A stretch of 38,457 nt of DNA from Clostridia bacterium (lineage in GTDB: Bacteria; Bacillota; Clostridia; Oscillospirales; CAG-272): contig JAGBAS010000012.1 of NCBI GenBank assembly GCA_017938885.1, forward strand, positions 1 through 38,457. Reading direction: 5' to 3'. A program made the position numbers and the translations under genes. Shown one piece after another: positions 22,218 to 29,815 of the stretch. The notes beneath the pieces were generated by a model. That model was given only the letters and a program-made list of their open reading frames with translations. It had not been told where the DNA came from and ran no database searches. Position 1 is the stretch's first letter. Each line of letters begins with the position of its first letter.

Positions 22218-24179
22218 ATGAACTATCTCCCCTATGTCAACACCCAAATGGGCACCAAATCCATCCCCCGCCGCTCCTACGGCAACACCCTGCCCCTGAC
22301 CCAGATCCCCTTCGGGATGGCTTCCTTCTGCATCCAGACCGACGGCGGCTCCAAGTGGTTCTACCACCCCGAGCACGAGTACGCCGAGGGCGTGCGGCTG
22401 ACCCATCAGTTCAGCCCCTGGCTGTGGGACTTCGGCACCGTCCTTATGATCCCCCAGAACGATTGTGTGGGCAACAGCGGTGGCGCGGCTTGGTCGGGAC
22501 GGCGGTTGCAGGATACGGTGGAGACCCCCGACTACCTGGCTTTGACCTTCCTGCGGTCGAATTGCCGCTTTGAGCTGACCCCCACCGAGCGCTGCGCCGC
22601 CATCCGCGTGACCTGCGGGGACGGCCGCCCCACCTTCCTGTCCTTCCTGCCCACCATGGGGAACTATACCTACCGCTACGATGCCGAGTCATCCACTCTC
22701 TACTGCGAGACCGACGGTATTCAGGACGGCCTGGCCGTGAATTTCAAGACCCATATCGTTGTCCGCTTCGGCGAGGGCCAGGTGGACGCCGACCGCACCT
22801 ATACCGTGGGCGAGGGCGGGAATACCTGCATCCACGTCGCCCTGACGGGGAAGGTGCTGGACGCTCGCATGGGCCTGTCCTACATCAGCCCCGACATGGC
22901 TTTGGCCGCCATAGACCGGGAGTGCGGTGATAAGTCTTTTGAGACCATCCGCGAAGGGGCACGCGCCGCGTGGGAGGAGAAGCTCTCCCGCATTGACATC
23001 GAGACCCCCGACGAGGCGCAGATGAAGACCTTCTACTCCTGTATGTACCGTCTCTTCCTCTTCCCCCGCAAGGCCTTTGAGCTGACCGCCGACGGATCCC
23101 CCGTCCACTACTGCCCCGCCGACGGGCAGGTGCGGCCCGGCGTGCGCTATATCGATAACTGCTTCTGGGACACCGCCCGCACCGTCTACCCCCTGTTCAC
23201 CCTCATCGCCCGCGAGGAGTTCGCCGAGATGCTGGAAGGATTCGTGAACGACTACAGGGACAGCGGCTGGCTCCCCCGTTGCCTCAACATGGGGGAGGTG
23301 GGCTGTATGCCCAGCACCCTCATCGACGGGGTCATCGCCGAGGCGGTGACGAACGGCATCGGCAACCGCGAGGTCTGGGAGACGGCTCTGGAGGGTATGC
23401 TCCACCATGCCAATCACAATGCCCCCGACCGCCGCTACGGCCGCGAGGGGGTGGAGGAATACCTCCGCTACGGCTATGTCCCCCGGGACTTCCGCGAGTC
23501 GGTGAACCTCACCACCGACTTTGCCTACGGCGACTGGTGTATCGCCCGTGTGGCCGAGGCGCTGGGCAGGACCGAGCTGGTGGAGGAGTACGACCGCCGC
23601 GCCATGAGCTACAAGAACCTCTTCGATCCCGCTACGGGATTTTTGCGCCCCCGCGACAGGGAAGGGAAGATGCCCGAGGACTTCGATCCCTGTACCTGGG
23701 GCGGAGACTACACCGAGGGCTCGGCCTGGCAAAATTCCTTCTTCGTCCCCCACGATCCCGAGGGCCTGGCCGCGCTCCACGGGGGGAAGGATGCCTTTGT
23801 GGCCAAGCTGGACGCTCTCTTTGCCGAGCCTCCCCGTTACCGCGTCATGGGCTACGGCTTTGAGATCCACGAGATGACCGAAATGGCCCTCATCGACTTC
23901 GGTCAGATGGCCATTTCCAACCAGCCCTCCTTCCATCTGCCCTACCTCTTTGCTGCGGTTGGGGCGCAGGAAAAGACCGACTACTGGGTGGAGCGATTGG
24001 CCCGCGAGACCTTCAAGCCCACCGCCGATGGCTACCCCGGAGACGAGGACACGGGCACCACCTCGGCGTGGTACATCATGGCGACCCTGGGCTTCTATCG
24101 GCTTTGCCCCGGGAAGAATGAGTGGATCAAATCCAAGCGGCTGGTGAGATCGGTTCGGATGCGGGGAGAGACGGTCTGA
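22218..24179 (+). CDS. Glycoside hydrolase family 92 alpha-mannosidase
   Basis: A 653-residue GH92 protein; the family are Ca2+-dependent exo-acting alpha-mannosidases. The N-terminus holds PFGMASFCIQTDGGSKW and LTHQFSPWLWDFGT, family motifs. YTEGSAWQNSFFVPHD contains the proposed general acid Glu500. GDEDTGTTSAWY contains Asp609 and Asp611, the base candidates, with the same acid-to-base spacing I recall for characterised GH92 enzymes. The usual GNEPSHH motif reads SNQPSFH here (Gln569 for the conserved Glu). The protein stops 30 residues after CPGKNEW, lacking the C-terminal beta strands most members have. The start is the ATG after ACGGAGGA; there is no signal peptide, so it is cytoplasmic. 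Confidence 0.88.
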   Translation: MNYLPYVNTQMGTKSIPRRSYGNTLPLTQIPFGMASFCIQTDGGSKWFYHPEHEYAEGVRLTHQFSPWLWDFGTVLMIPQNDCVGNSGGAAWSGRRLQDTVETPDYLALTFLRSNCRFELTPTERCAAIRVTCGDGRPTFLSFLPTMGNYTYRYDAESSTLYCETDGIQDGLAVNFKTHIVVRFGEGQVDADRTYTVGEGGNTCIHVALTGKVLDARMGLSYISPDMALAAIDRECGDKSFETIREGARAAWEEKLSRIDIETPDEAQMKTFYSCMYRLFLFPRKAFELTADGSPVHYCPADGQVRPGVRYIDNCFWDTARTVYPLFTLIAREEFAEMLEGFVNDYRDSGWLPRCLNMGEVGCMPSTLIDGVIAEAVTNGIGNREVWETALEGMLHHANHNAPDRRYGREGVEEYLRYGYVPRDFRESVNLTTDFAYGDWCIARVAEALGRTELVEEYDRRAMSYKNLFDPATGFLRPRDREGKMPEDFDPCTWGGDYTEGSAWQNSFFVPHDPEGLAALHGGKDAFVAKLDALFAEPPRYRVMGYGFEIHEMTEMALIDFGQMAISNQPSFHLPYLFAAVGAQEKTDYWVERLARETFKPTADGYPGDEDTGTTSAWYIMATLGFYRLCPGKNEWIKSKRLVRSVRMRGETV

Positions 24180-24231
24180 GCGTGAACAGATCCAAATGTG
24201 AAGAATTTGTGATTTTTTTTCAGAATAGTTA

Positions 24232-24260
24232 TTGACAAGACACCCTAACGGTGTTATAAT
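24232..24260 (+). promoter_or_regulatory. Consensus promoter of a small membrane protein gene
   Basis: TTGACA (24232-24237), 17-bp spacer, TATAAT (24255-24260): perfect sigma-A hexamers. Confidence 0.9.
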
Positions 24261-24307
24261 GAGGGAAACAGGCGCGGATGCGCTTGAATCTACAAAGGAG
24301 AAATGTC

Positions 24308-24550
24308 ATGAAAAAAGCAGCTAAGGTATTCATTATCCTCGGTATGATCTTCGGTTTCTGGACTGTTCTGCCCCTGATCTTCGGTATCATCGCTCTCAAG
24401 AAGATGAAGAAGGGTAAGCCTTCTGTTGGCTTCAGCGTTTGCGTGCTGATCTTCTGTAGCCTTCTGGGAGGTATCTTCCTGCTCTGTAGCAAGGACGAGG
24501 AGTACGCCGCTCCCGCTCCCGCTCCCGCTACTGCGGAGGTCGAGCTGTAA
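24308..24550 (+). CDS. Small two-helix membrane protein with Ala-Pro tail
   Basis: An 80-residue protein starting at the ATG behind AAAGGAG. Hydrophobic segments lie at about residues 6-28 and 42-59, separated by a basic loop (KKMKKGKPS), so both ends face the same side. The acidic C-terminus contains APAPAPA, encoded by a six-base tandem repeat (GCTCCC three times) that could vary in length. The gene has a perfect promoter and its own terminator. Ala and Gly are mostly encoded by GCT and GGT, unlike the GCC/GGC preference of nearby genes and typical of high expression. Function unknown. Confidence 0.75.
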   Translation: MKKAAKVFIILGMIFGFWTVLPLIFGIIALKKMKKGKPSVGFSVCVLIFCSLLGGIFLLCSKDEEYAAPAPAPATAEVEL

Positions 24551-24565
24551 GGCTCTCTTGAACAG

Positions 24566-24594
24566 AAAGGCCGAGGCTTTGTCCCCGGCCTTTT
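24566..24594 (+). terminator. Rho-independent terminator
   Basis: AAAGGCCG (24566-24573) pairs with CGGCCTTTT (24586-24594), ending the first small membrane protein gene. Confidence 0.8.
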
Positions 24595-24662
24595 GCTAGG
24601 ATCCCCGTTTGAGGGATCTTCGCCGGCATACGACATTTTTGGCTTTCTGTCGGCTTGGAATA

Positions 24663-24691
24663 TTGACATACCCGTATGAATATGGTATAAT
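24663..24691 (+). promoter_or_regulatory. Consensus promoter of a second small membrane protein gene
   Basis: TTGACA (24663-24668), 17-bp spacer, TATAAT (24686-24691): perfect hexamers. Confidence 0.9.
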
Positions 24692-24722
24692 GAAATAAAT
24701 TCACCGGAAAGGAGGTTTCATC

Positions 24723-24971
24723 ATGGATAACAGAATTCTGTTCGGTATTATGACCATCATCTTCAATTCCGTCGGCGTTCCCTGCTTTATGGCCGGCAAG
24801 ACCAAGACCGGTGTTCTGCGCATCGTTCTGGCTTTCGTGACCTGCGGCGTCATCGGCTTCATCAACGAGATCATGGGCATCGTCCAGGGCATCAAGATCC
24901 TGTGCATGTCCGACGAGGAATTTGCCGAGAAGAAGGAGACCCTGTTCATGGGTGTTCCCTCCGGCAAGTAA
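24723..24971 (+). CDS. Small membrane protein, TM2-like
   Basis: An 82-residue protein behind GAAAGGAGG. Two hydrophobic segments (about residues 5-24 and 31-58) enclose a short basic loop (GKTKTG), and the pattern GVLRIVLAFVTCGVIGFINEIMGIVQGIKIL resembles the TM2-domain family. The C-terminal tail is acidic and then short. It has its own perfect promoter and a strong terminator. Together with the preceding gene it makes two independent, strongly promoted, tiny membrane protein genes in a row. Function unknown. Confidence 0.75.
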   Translation: MDNRILFGIMTIIFNSVGVPCFMAGKTKTGVLRIVLAFVTCGVIGFINEIMGIVQGIKILCMSDEEFAEKKETLFMGVPSGK

Positions 24972-24994
24972 CGTGCGCTCCTTTGCATAAGAAC

Positions 24995-25032
24995 GAAACG
25001 GCTGTATCCTGCGGCCGTTTCTTCTTTTTTTT
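24995..25032 (+). terminator. Rho-independent terminator
   Basis: GAAACGGC (24995-25002) and GCCGTTTC (25014-25021) form a perfect stem followed by TTCTTTTTTTT. Confidence 0.9.
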
Positions 25033-25041
25033 CGGTTCCTC

Positions 25042-25070
25042 TTGCATTTTCCCTCCGGATGTGGTATGAT
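25042..25070 (+). promoter_or_regulatory. Promoter of the sialate O-acetylesterase-like gene
   Basis: TTGCAT (25042-25047), 17-bp spacer, TATGAT (25065-25070). Confidence 0.65.
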
Positions 25071-25107
25071 AACGGTACAGTATTCAAGAAAGGCAACGGG
25101 CAACACC

Positions 25108-25965
25108 ATGAAGCAAGCAACCGTTATCATACTGGCAGGGCAATCCAACGCCGTGGGCGTGGGACACGTTCAGTATCTGCCTAAGTATTTTCCCTCCGCA
25201 AAGATCGCGGAATTCGAGGCGGGCTATCCCGCAGTTCCCATCAACTACTTGTCCCACGACAAGCGTAGCGGCGGCTTTGTGCCCACGGGGCTCGGCTGTA
25301 CCGAGCGGAGCAAGAATACCCTGGGCCCCGAGGTAGGACTGGCCGAGCGGCTTTCCGAGCTTTGCCCCGGCCGTCATTGCTTCATCGTCAAATGCGCCGT
25401 GGGCGGAACCTCCCTGTGGCGGGATTGGCTCTCCCCCTCCTCGGGCGGAGACTACGATCCCGAGGCCTACGCCCCCTCCCCTGAGGAGGCGGTCTACTCC
25501 ATCAACAACGGCGTCCCCATGTCGGCGGGATGGTGCTACAACGAGCTGGTCAAGCTGACCCGCGAGAGCCTGGCTGTGCTGGAGGGGCAGGGGTATATTC
25601 CCGTTATTCGCGGCTTTTGCTGGATGCAGGGAGAAGCCGACGCCTGCGACCCCGCCACCATGGCGGACTATGGGGCGCGGTACGACCGTATGGTAAAGGA
25701 CTTCGCCGCCGCCTTTGCACCCTACGTCGAGGACTGCCGCTTTATCGATGCGGGCATATCCGAGATCTGGCCGCTGTATCGGGAGATGAATGCCTTCAAG
25801 TCCCGTTATGCGGCAGAGCGCGGGGACTGCGTGTTCGTGGATACCGTTGCTCACGGTCTGACCACGAGGACCGAGCCCGAGGGAGAGGTGGATATCTACC
25901 ACTACGACTGCGGCTCCACGGTGGAGCTGGGACGGCTGTTTGCCGATGCCCTGGGGCTTGGTTGA
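25108..25965 (+). CDS. Sialate O-acetylesterase / CE6-like SGNH hydrolase
   Basis: A 285-residue SGNH-fold carbohydrate esterase of the SASA type. Nucleophile Ser13 lies in ILAGQSNAVG, Gly/Pro/Glu in LGPEVGLAERL, the block FCWMQGEADA at 170-179 (Gln174/Glu176), and the catalytic Asp262/His265 pair in DIYHYD. Family members take acetyl groups off sialic acids or xylan/other sugars. There is no signal peptide, so the substrate is probably an imported sugar or oligosaccharide. The ATG at 25108 lies about 15 bases after AAGAAAGG, a slightly long spacing. It forms the end of the esterase-mannosidase block and has its own terminator. Confidence 0.88.
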   Translation: MKQATVIILAGQSNAVGVGHVQYLPKYFPSAKIAEFEAGYPAVPINYLSHDKRSGGFVPTGLGCTERSKNTLGPEVGLAERLSELCPGRHCFIVKCAVGGTSLWRDWLSPSSGGDYDPEAYAPSPEEAVYSINNGVPMSAGWCYNELVKLTRESLAVLEGQGYIPVIRGFCWMQGEADACDPATMADYGARYDRMVKDFAAAFAPYVEDCRFIDAGISEIWPLYREMNAFKSRYAAERGDCVFVDTVAHGLTTRTEPEGEVDIYHYDCGSTVELGRLFADALGLG

Positions 25966-25978
25966 GTTTTTCGATGGA

Positions 25979-26014
25979 CAGGAGACCGAAGGGACGGTCT
26001 CCTGCTCTTTTTTT
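25979..26014 (+). terminator. Rho-independent terminator
   Basis: CAGGAGACC (25979-25987) pairs with GGTCTCCTG (25996-26004), followed by CTCTTTTTTT. Confidence 0.9.
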
Positions 26015-26068
26015 GTCGGTTTCTGCGGCGAATTGGGGCGGCGGGAGGCACTTTTCGGTCGGATACCC

Positions 26069-26097
26069 TTGACAATCCGACGGCAAGGTGTTATAAT
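26069..26097 (+). promoter_or_regulatory. Promoter of the cap (UDP-FucNAc) operon
   Basis: TTGACA (26069-26074), 17-bp spacer, TATAAT (26092-26097), perfect consensus, giving a leader of about 170 bases before capE. The leader holds the hairpin CGCCATCG-GAG-CGATGGCG (26195-26213) and a second one next to the start codon. Confidence 0.9.
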
Positions 26098-26254
26098 AAA
26101 GAGAATAATGCGTAATTCTGCCCTTTTGTCAAACTGCAAAGCCTTAGGAGGCAGGTTTGAACGATACGTCTTTCAACCCGCATTTTGTGGCTTTCGCCAT
26201 CGGAGCGATGGCGGTTTTACTCCGCAAAACCAGCCCAAATTCCGCAAGAAAGGA

Positions 26255-26275
26255 AGCTTTCGCCGAGCGAAAGCT
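26255..26275 (+). promoter_or_regulatory. Hairpin between ribosome binding site and start of capE
   Basis: AGCTTTCGC, loop CGA, GCGAAAGCT forms a perfect 9-bp stem. AGAAAGGA (26248-26254 region) lies directly before it and an in-frame ATG (26276) directly after. Only with the hairpin folded would the two be close enough for initiation. Confidence 0.65.
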
Positions 26276-27334
26276 ATGGTCATTGCTATGTCTTTGTTTG
26301 CCAACAAAACCCTGCTCATCACCGGCGGTACCGGCTCCTTCGGTAACGCCGTCCTCAACCGCTTTCTCCGCACCGATATCGGTGAGATCCGCATCTTCTC
26401 CCGCGACGAGAAGAAGCAGGACGATATGCGCCACGAGTTTCAGGCAAAGATGCCCGAAGTGGCTGACAAGATCAAGTTCTACATCGGCGACGTCCGCGAC
26501 CTGGCTTCGGTGAAGAACGCCATGCACGGGGTAGACTTCATCTTCCACGCCGCCGCCCTCAAGCAGGTGCCCTCCTGCGAGTTCTTCCCCATCGAGGCGG
26601 TGAAGACCAACGTACTGGGCACCGAGAACGTCCTCACCGCCGCCATTGAGGCGGGGGTGAAGAATATCGTCTGCCTGTCCACCGACAAGGCCGCCTACCC
26701 CGTCAACGCCATGGGTACCTCCAAGGCCATGATGGAGAAGGTCATCGTGGCCAAGTCCCGTACCGTGTCCCCCGATAAGACCAAGATCTGCTGCACTCGC
26801 TACGGCAACGTCATGTGCTCCCGCGGCTCGGTCATTCCCCTGTGGATCGATCAGATCCGCGCGGGGAACCCCATCACCATCACCGATGGCAACATGACCC
26901 GCTTCATCATGTCCCTGGACGAGGCGGTGGATCTGGTGCTCTTCGCCTTTGAGCACGGTCAGAGCGGTGACATTCTGGTTCAGAAGGCCCCTGCCTGCAC
27001 CATTCAGACCCAGGCTGAGGCGGTCTGCGAGCTCTTCGGCGGCGACAAGGAGAACATCAAGGTCATCGGCATCCGCCACGGCGAGAAGATGTACGAGACC
27101 CTGCTGACCAACGAGGAGTGCGCCAATGCGATTGATATGGGTAACTTCTACCGCGTTCCTTGTGATAAGCGCGGCCTGAACTACGACAAGTACTTCAACC
27201 AGGGCGATGCCGACCGCAATCCTCTGACCGAGTTCAACTCCAACAATACCAAGCTCCTGACCGTGGAGGAGACCAAGGCAAAGATCGCCTCCCTCGCCTA
27301 CATTCAGGACGAGCTGGCCAAGTGGGAGAAGTAA
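26276..27334 (+). CDS. capE: UDP-N-acetylglucosamine 4,6-dehydratase/5-epimerase, first enzyme of UDP-L-FucNAc synthesis
   Basis: A member of the extended-SDR inverting dehydratase group (CapE/FnlA/WbjB). The glycine motif is LLITGGTGSFGNAV. It has LSTDKAAYPVNAMGTSKAMM, with the TDK and MxxxK arrangement that replaces YxxxK in this family, and RYGNVMCSRGSVIP and GIRHGEKMYETL. It converts UDP-GlcNAc to the 4-keto-6-deoxy-L-sugar. Two in-frame starts are possible: ATG 26276 (352 residues), right after a hairpin that follows the ribosome binding site, or ATG 26288 (348 residues, MSLFANK), which fits the family length better. First gene of the operon; capF starts one base after its stop. Confidence 0.93.
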   Translation: MVIAMSLFANKTLLITGGTGSFGNAVLNRFLRTDIGEIRIFSRDEKKQDDMRHEFQAKMPEVADKIKFYIGDVRDLASVKNAMHGVDFIFHAAALKQVPSCEFFPIEAVKTNVLGTENVLTAAIEAGVKNIVCLSTDKAAYPVNAMGTSKAMMEKVIVAKSRTVSPDKTKICCTRYGNVMCSRGSVIPLWIDQIRAGNPITITDGNMTRFIMSLDEAVDLVLFAFEHGQSGDILVQKAPACTIQTQAEAVCELFGGDKENIKVIGIRHGEKMYETLLTNEECANAIDMGNFYRVPCDKRGLNYDKYFNQGDADRNPLTEFNSNNTKLLTVEETKAKIASLAYIQDELAKWEK

Positions 27335-27335
27335 G

Positions 27336-28532
27336 ATGAATATTCTCATCACAGGCGCACAGGGCTTTGTGGGGAAAAACCTCACCGCCGCCCTTCGCAA
27401 TATCGCGGAAGGGAAGGATCGCACCCACCCCGGTCTTGCCATCGGAGAGCTTTACCTCTACGACCTGGACACCGACCCCGCTCTCCTGGACGAATACTGC
27501 GAGAAAGCGGATTTTGTCTTCCACCTGGCGGGCGTCAACCGCCCCAAGGATCCCGCCGAGTTCATGGCGGGGAACTTCGGCTTCTCCTCCGCCCTGCTGG
27601 AGACCCTGAAGAAGCACGGGAACACCTGCCCCGTGGTGCTGTCCTCCTCCATCCAAGCTACTCTCATCGGTCGCTACGACAGCGACTACGGCCGCAGTAA
27701 GAAGGCGGGCGAGGATCTGTTCTTTGGTTATGCTAAGGAAACGGGCGCCTCGGTCTATGTCTACCGCTTCCCCAATCTGTTCGGTAAGTGGTGCCGTCCC
27801 AACTACAACAGCGCGGTAGCCACCTTCTGCCACAACATCGCAAACGACCTCCCCATCACGGTCAGCGACCCCGCCGTGGAGCTGGAGCTTTTGTACATCG
27901 ACGATCTCATGGACGAGATGCTCTGCGCCCTGGAGGGTCACCCCCACCGCTGTGAGTTTGACGGCATCAAGACGGTTCTGACCCCCGACGGAGTCTACTG
28001 CGCCGCCCCCGTCAGCCACCGCGTGACCCTGGGGGAGATCGTCCGCCTGCTGGAGTCCTTCCGCGACCAGCCGAAAACCCTCACCATGCCCGAGATCCCC
28101 TACGGCTCCTTCGCCAAGAAGCTGTACAGCACCTACCTGTCCTATCTGCCCAAGGAGAAGATCTCCTTCCCCCTGAAGATGAACTGCGACGCCCGCGGCT
28201 CCTTTACCGAGCTTCTGCGGAGCGACAAGTGCGGTCAGATCTCGGTGAATATTTCCAAGCCCGGCATCACCAAGGGCCAGCATTGGCACCATACCAAGTG
28301 GGAGTTCTTTATGGTGGTGGCGGGTCACGGGCTCATTCAGCTCCGCAGGATCGGTACCGACGAGGTGCTGAACTTTGAAGTGAGCGGCGAGCGCATCGAG
28401 GCCGTCCATATGCTCCCCGGCTACACCCACAACATCATCAACCTGTCGGACACCGAGGATCTGGTGACCGTCATGTGGGCCAACGAGTGCTTTGATCCCG
28501 TAAGGCCCGATACATTCTACCAAGAGGTTTGA
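27336..28532 (+). CDS. capF: Bifunctional UDP-sugar reductase, CapF type
   Basis: A 398-residue enzyme of the CapF/FnlB/WbjC family, second step to UDP-L-FucNAc. The N-terminal SDR domain (residues 1-250) has NILITGAQGFVGKNL and the catalytic YGRSK. The C-terminal cupin domain (from about 285) has RGSFTELLRS, GQHWHHTKWEFFMVV and PGYTHNIINL, with the His residues that bind the metal. In characterised CapF the cupin domain epimerises C3 and the SDR domain reduces C4. Length is normal. It follows capE by one base. Confidence 0.94.
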   Translation: MNILITGAQGFVGKNLTAALRNIAEGKDRTHPGLAIGELYLYDLDTDPALLDEYCEKADFVFHLAGVNRPKDPAEFMAGNFGFSSALLETLKKHGNTCPVVLSSSIQATLIGRYDSDYGRSKKAGEDLFFGYAKETGASVYVYRFPNLFGKWCRPNYNSAVATFCHNIANDLPITVSDPAVELELLYIDDLMDEMLCALEGHPHRCEFDGIKTVLTPDGVYCAAPVSHRVTLGEIVRLLESFRDQPKTLTMPEIPYGSFAKKLYSTYLSYLPKEKISFPLKMNCDARGSFTELLRSDKCGQISVNISKPGITKGQHWHHTKWEFFMVVAGHGLIQLRRIGTDEVLNFEVSGERIEAVHMLPGYTHNIINLSDTEDLVTVMWANECFDPVRPDTFYQEV

Positions 28533-28538
28533 TTTTTC

Positions 28539-29780
28539 ATGAAAAACACCGACATCCGATCCTTTGATCTGACACAGCGCACCATTTTCGGCTTGCTGTC
28601 CCAGACCCTGTTCGGCGCGGCCTATACACCCGAGCCCGACGTGGATTGGACACAGGTGTATCTGGAAAGCGAGAACCAAGCCGTCCGCTTGCAGACTTTC
28701 GCCAACCATCATCTGATTCCCGGCATCCCCGACGCCCTGCGTGAGGATATCCGGCGGTATCTGGCGGCGGCTATCCTGCGGGACGCACGGCTTCACACCG
28801 AGCATACCTACGTCCATACGTTGTTGACACGACAGGGTATCCCGTACTCCATCCTGAAGGGCGCAAGCTCGGCCTGCTTTTACCCCGATCCCCTGACCCG
28901 CGCTATGGGTGACGTGGATTTCTTTGTGGGCCGCGAGGACTTTGACCGCGCGCTTCAGCTGTTCACGGAGGAAGGCTTTTCCGTGTCGGGGCAGGATCAC
29001 GTCTGCCACGTTGTGCTCCGAAAAAAGCGGATGCATCTGGAAATGCATTTTGAGCCCGCCGGCGTGCCCGACGGGGAGGTTGGGGAGAAGATCCGATTCT
29101 ATCTGTCGGATCTTCGCCAGAGGGCCACGCTTCTGAAGAACCGCCTGACGACCTGCCTGCGCCCCTCTGACTTCCACCACGGTTTGATCATGCTCATGCA
29201 TCTACAGCACCATCTGCTGGCCGAGGGCATCGGCCTGCGCCATCTCTGCGATTGGGCGGTGTTTGTCAACCATTTCCACCCCGACGAGTTTCGGGAGACC
29301 TTTGAGGAGAAGCTGAAGGCGGTGGGACTCTGGCGCCTGGCCAGACTGTTGTCCCTGTCCGCCGTCCTGTATATCGGTCTGCCCGAGCAGGATTGGATGC
29401 GGGAAGATTCTGAGGATGAGCTGACCGCGAGACAGCTCATGGTGGATATCGTCGCGGGCGGGAATTTCGGTAAGAAGGACCGTCAGCGCGCCTACGAGGG
29501 GATGTTCATATCCAACCGCGGAAAGGATGGCATCAGCCACAACCGCGCCAAGGCCGGCTTCCGTGCTCTCAATCGCATTACCCGCGTCAAGTGCCCCTTT
29601 ACCCAAAGGGTTCCGATCCTCTTGCCTGTTGGCTGGGTAGCGGTTTTGCTCGGGTATCTGTTCCGCAATCATAAGCGGAATCAGACCAAGGGCCACGTGA
29701 GCGCCGTCGATGCCTACAAAAAGAGCTCTGCCAGACAACAGCTCTACCGCAAGCTCGGTCTGTACGAGCCTGAGCTATAA
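28539..29780 (+). CDS. Nucleotidyltransferase-fold protein (NTP_transf_5 family)
   Basis: A 413-residue protein of the uncharacterised nucleotidyltransferase family often found in polysaccharide and peptide-modification loci. Its core shows SILKGASSACFYPDP (104-118) followed by AMGDVDFFV (122-130), whose Asp125 and Asp127 would bind metal and nucleotide. A later HLEMHFEP contributes a third carboxylate. The N-terminal 80 residues and C-terminal 200 are helical. A hydrophobic stretch near residue 358-373 (PILLPVGWVAVLLGYLF) suggests membrane attachment. It sits between capF and capG, six bases after capF, with no such gene expected in the FucNAc pathway. Biochemical role unknown. Confidence 0.8.
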   Translation: MKNTDIRSFDLTQRTIFGLLSQTLFGAAYTPEPDVDWTQVYLESENQAVRLQTFANHHLIPGIPDALREDIRRYLAAAILRDARLHTEHTYVHTLLTRQGIPYSILKGASSACFYPDPLTRAMGDVDFFVGREDFDRALQLFTEEGFSVSGQDHVCHVVLRKKRMHLEMHFEPAGVPDGEVGEKIRFYLSDLRQRATLLKNRLTTCLRPSDFHHGLIMLMHLQHHLLAEGIGLRHLCDWAVFVNHFHPDEFRETFEEKLKAVGLWRLARLLSLSAVLYIGLPEQDWMREDSEDELTARQLMVDIVAGGNFGKKDRQRAYEGMFISNRGKDGISHNRAKAGFRALNRITRVKCPFTQRVPILLPVGWVAVLLGYLFRNHKRNQTKGHVSAVDAYKKSSARQQLYRKLGLYEPEL

Positions 29781-29815
29781 TCATGAGAATATTTATCGAA
29801 AGGATCAAGTGAATC

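Noticed and set aside
24193..24220. Terminator after the GH92 gene
   Set aside because: CAAAT/ATTTG before a T-run is only a five-pair stem. It is too weak to list, although the T-run is suggestive.
26108..26275. N-terminal extension of capE from ATG 26108
   Set aside because: It is in frame with capE, but has no ribosome binding site, covers two hairpins, and encodes sequence unlike any CapE N-terminus. The region reads as a leader.
27234..29201. A 655-codon open frame on the minus strand opposite capF and the nucleotidyltransferase gene
   Set aside because: It is antisense to two well-supported genes, has no ribosome binding site, and its composition (Gly/Val/His-rich) is the usual shadow of high-GC third positions. 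The same applies to long antisense frames at 10473-11786, 19151-20863, 22689-23936 and 34385-35845.
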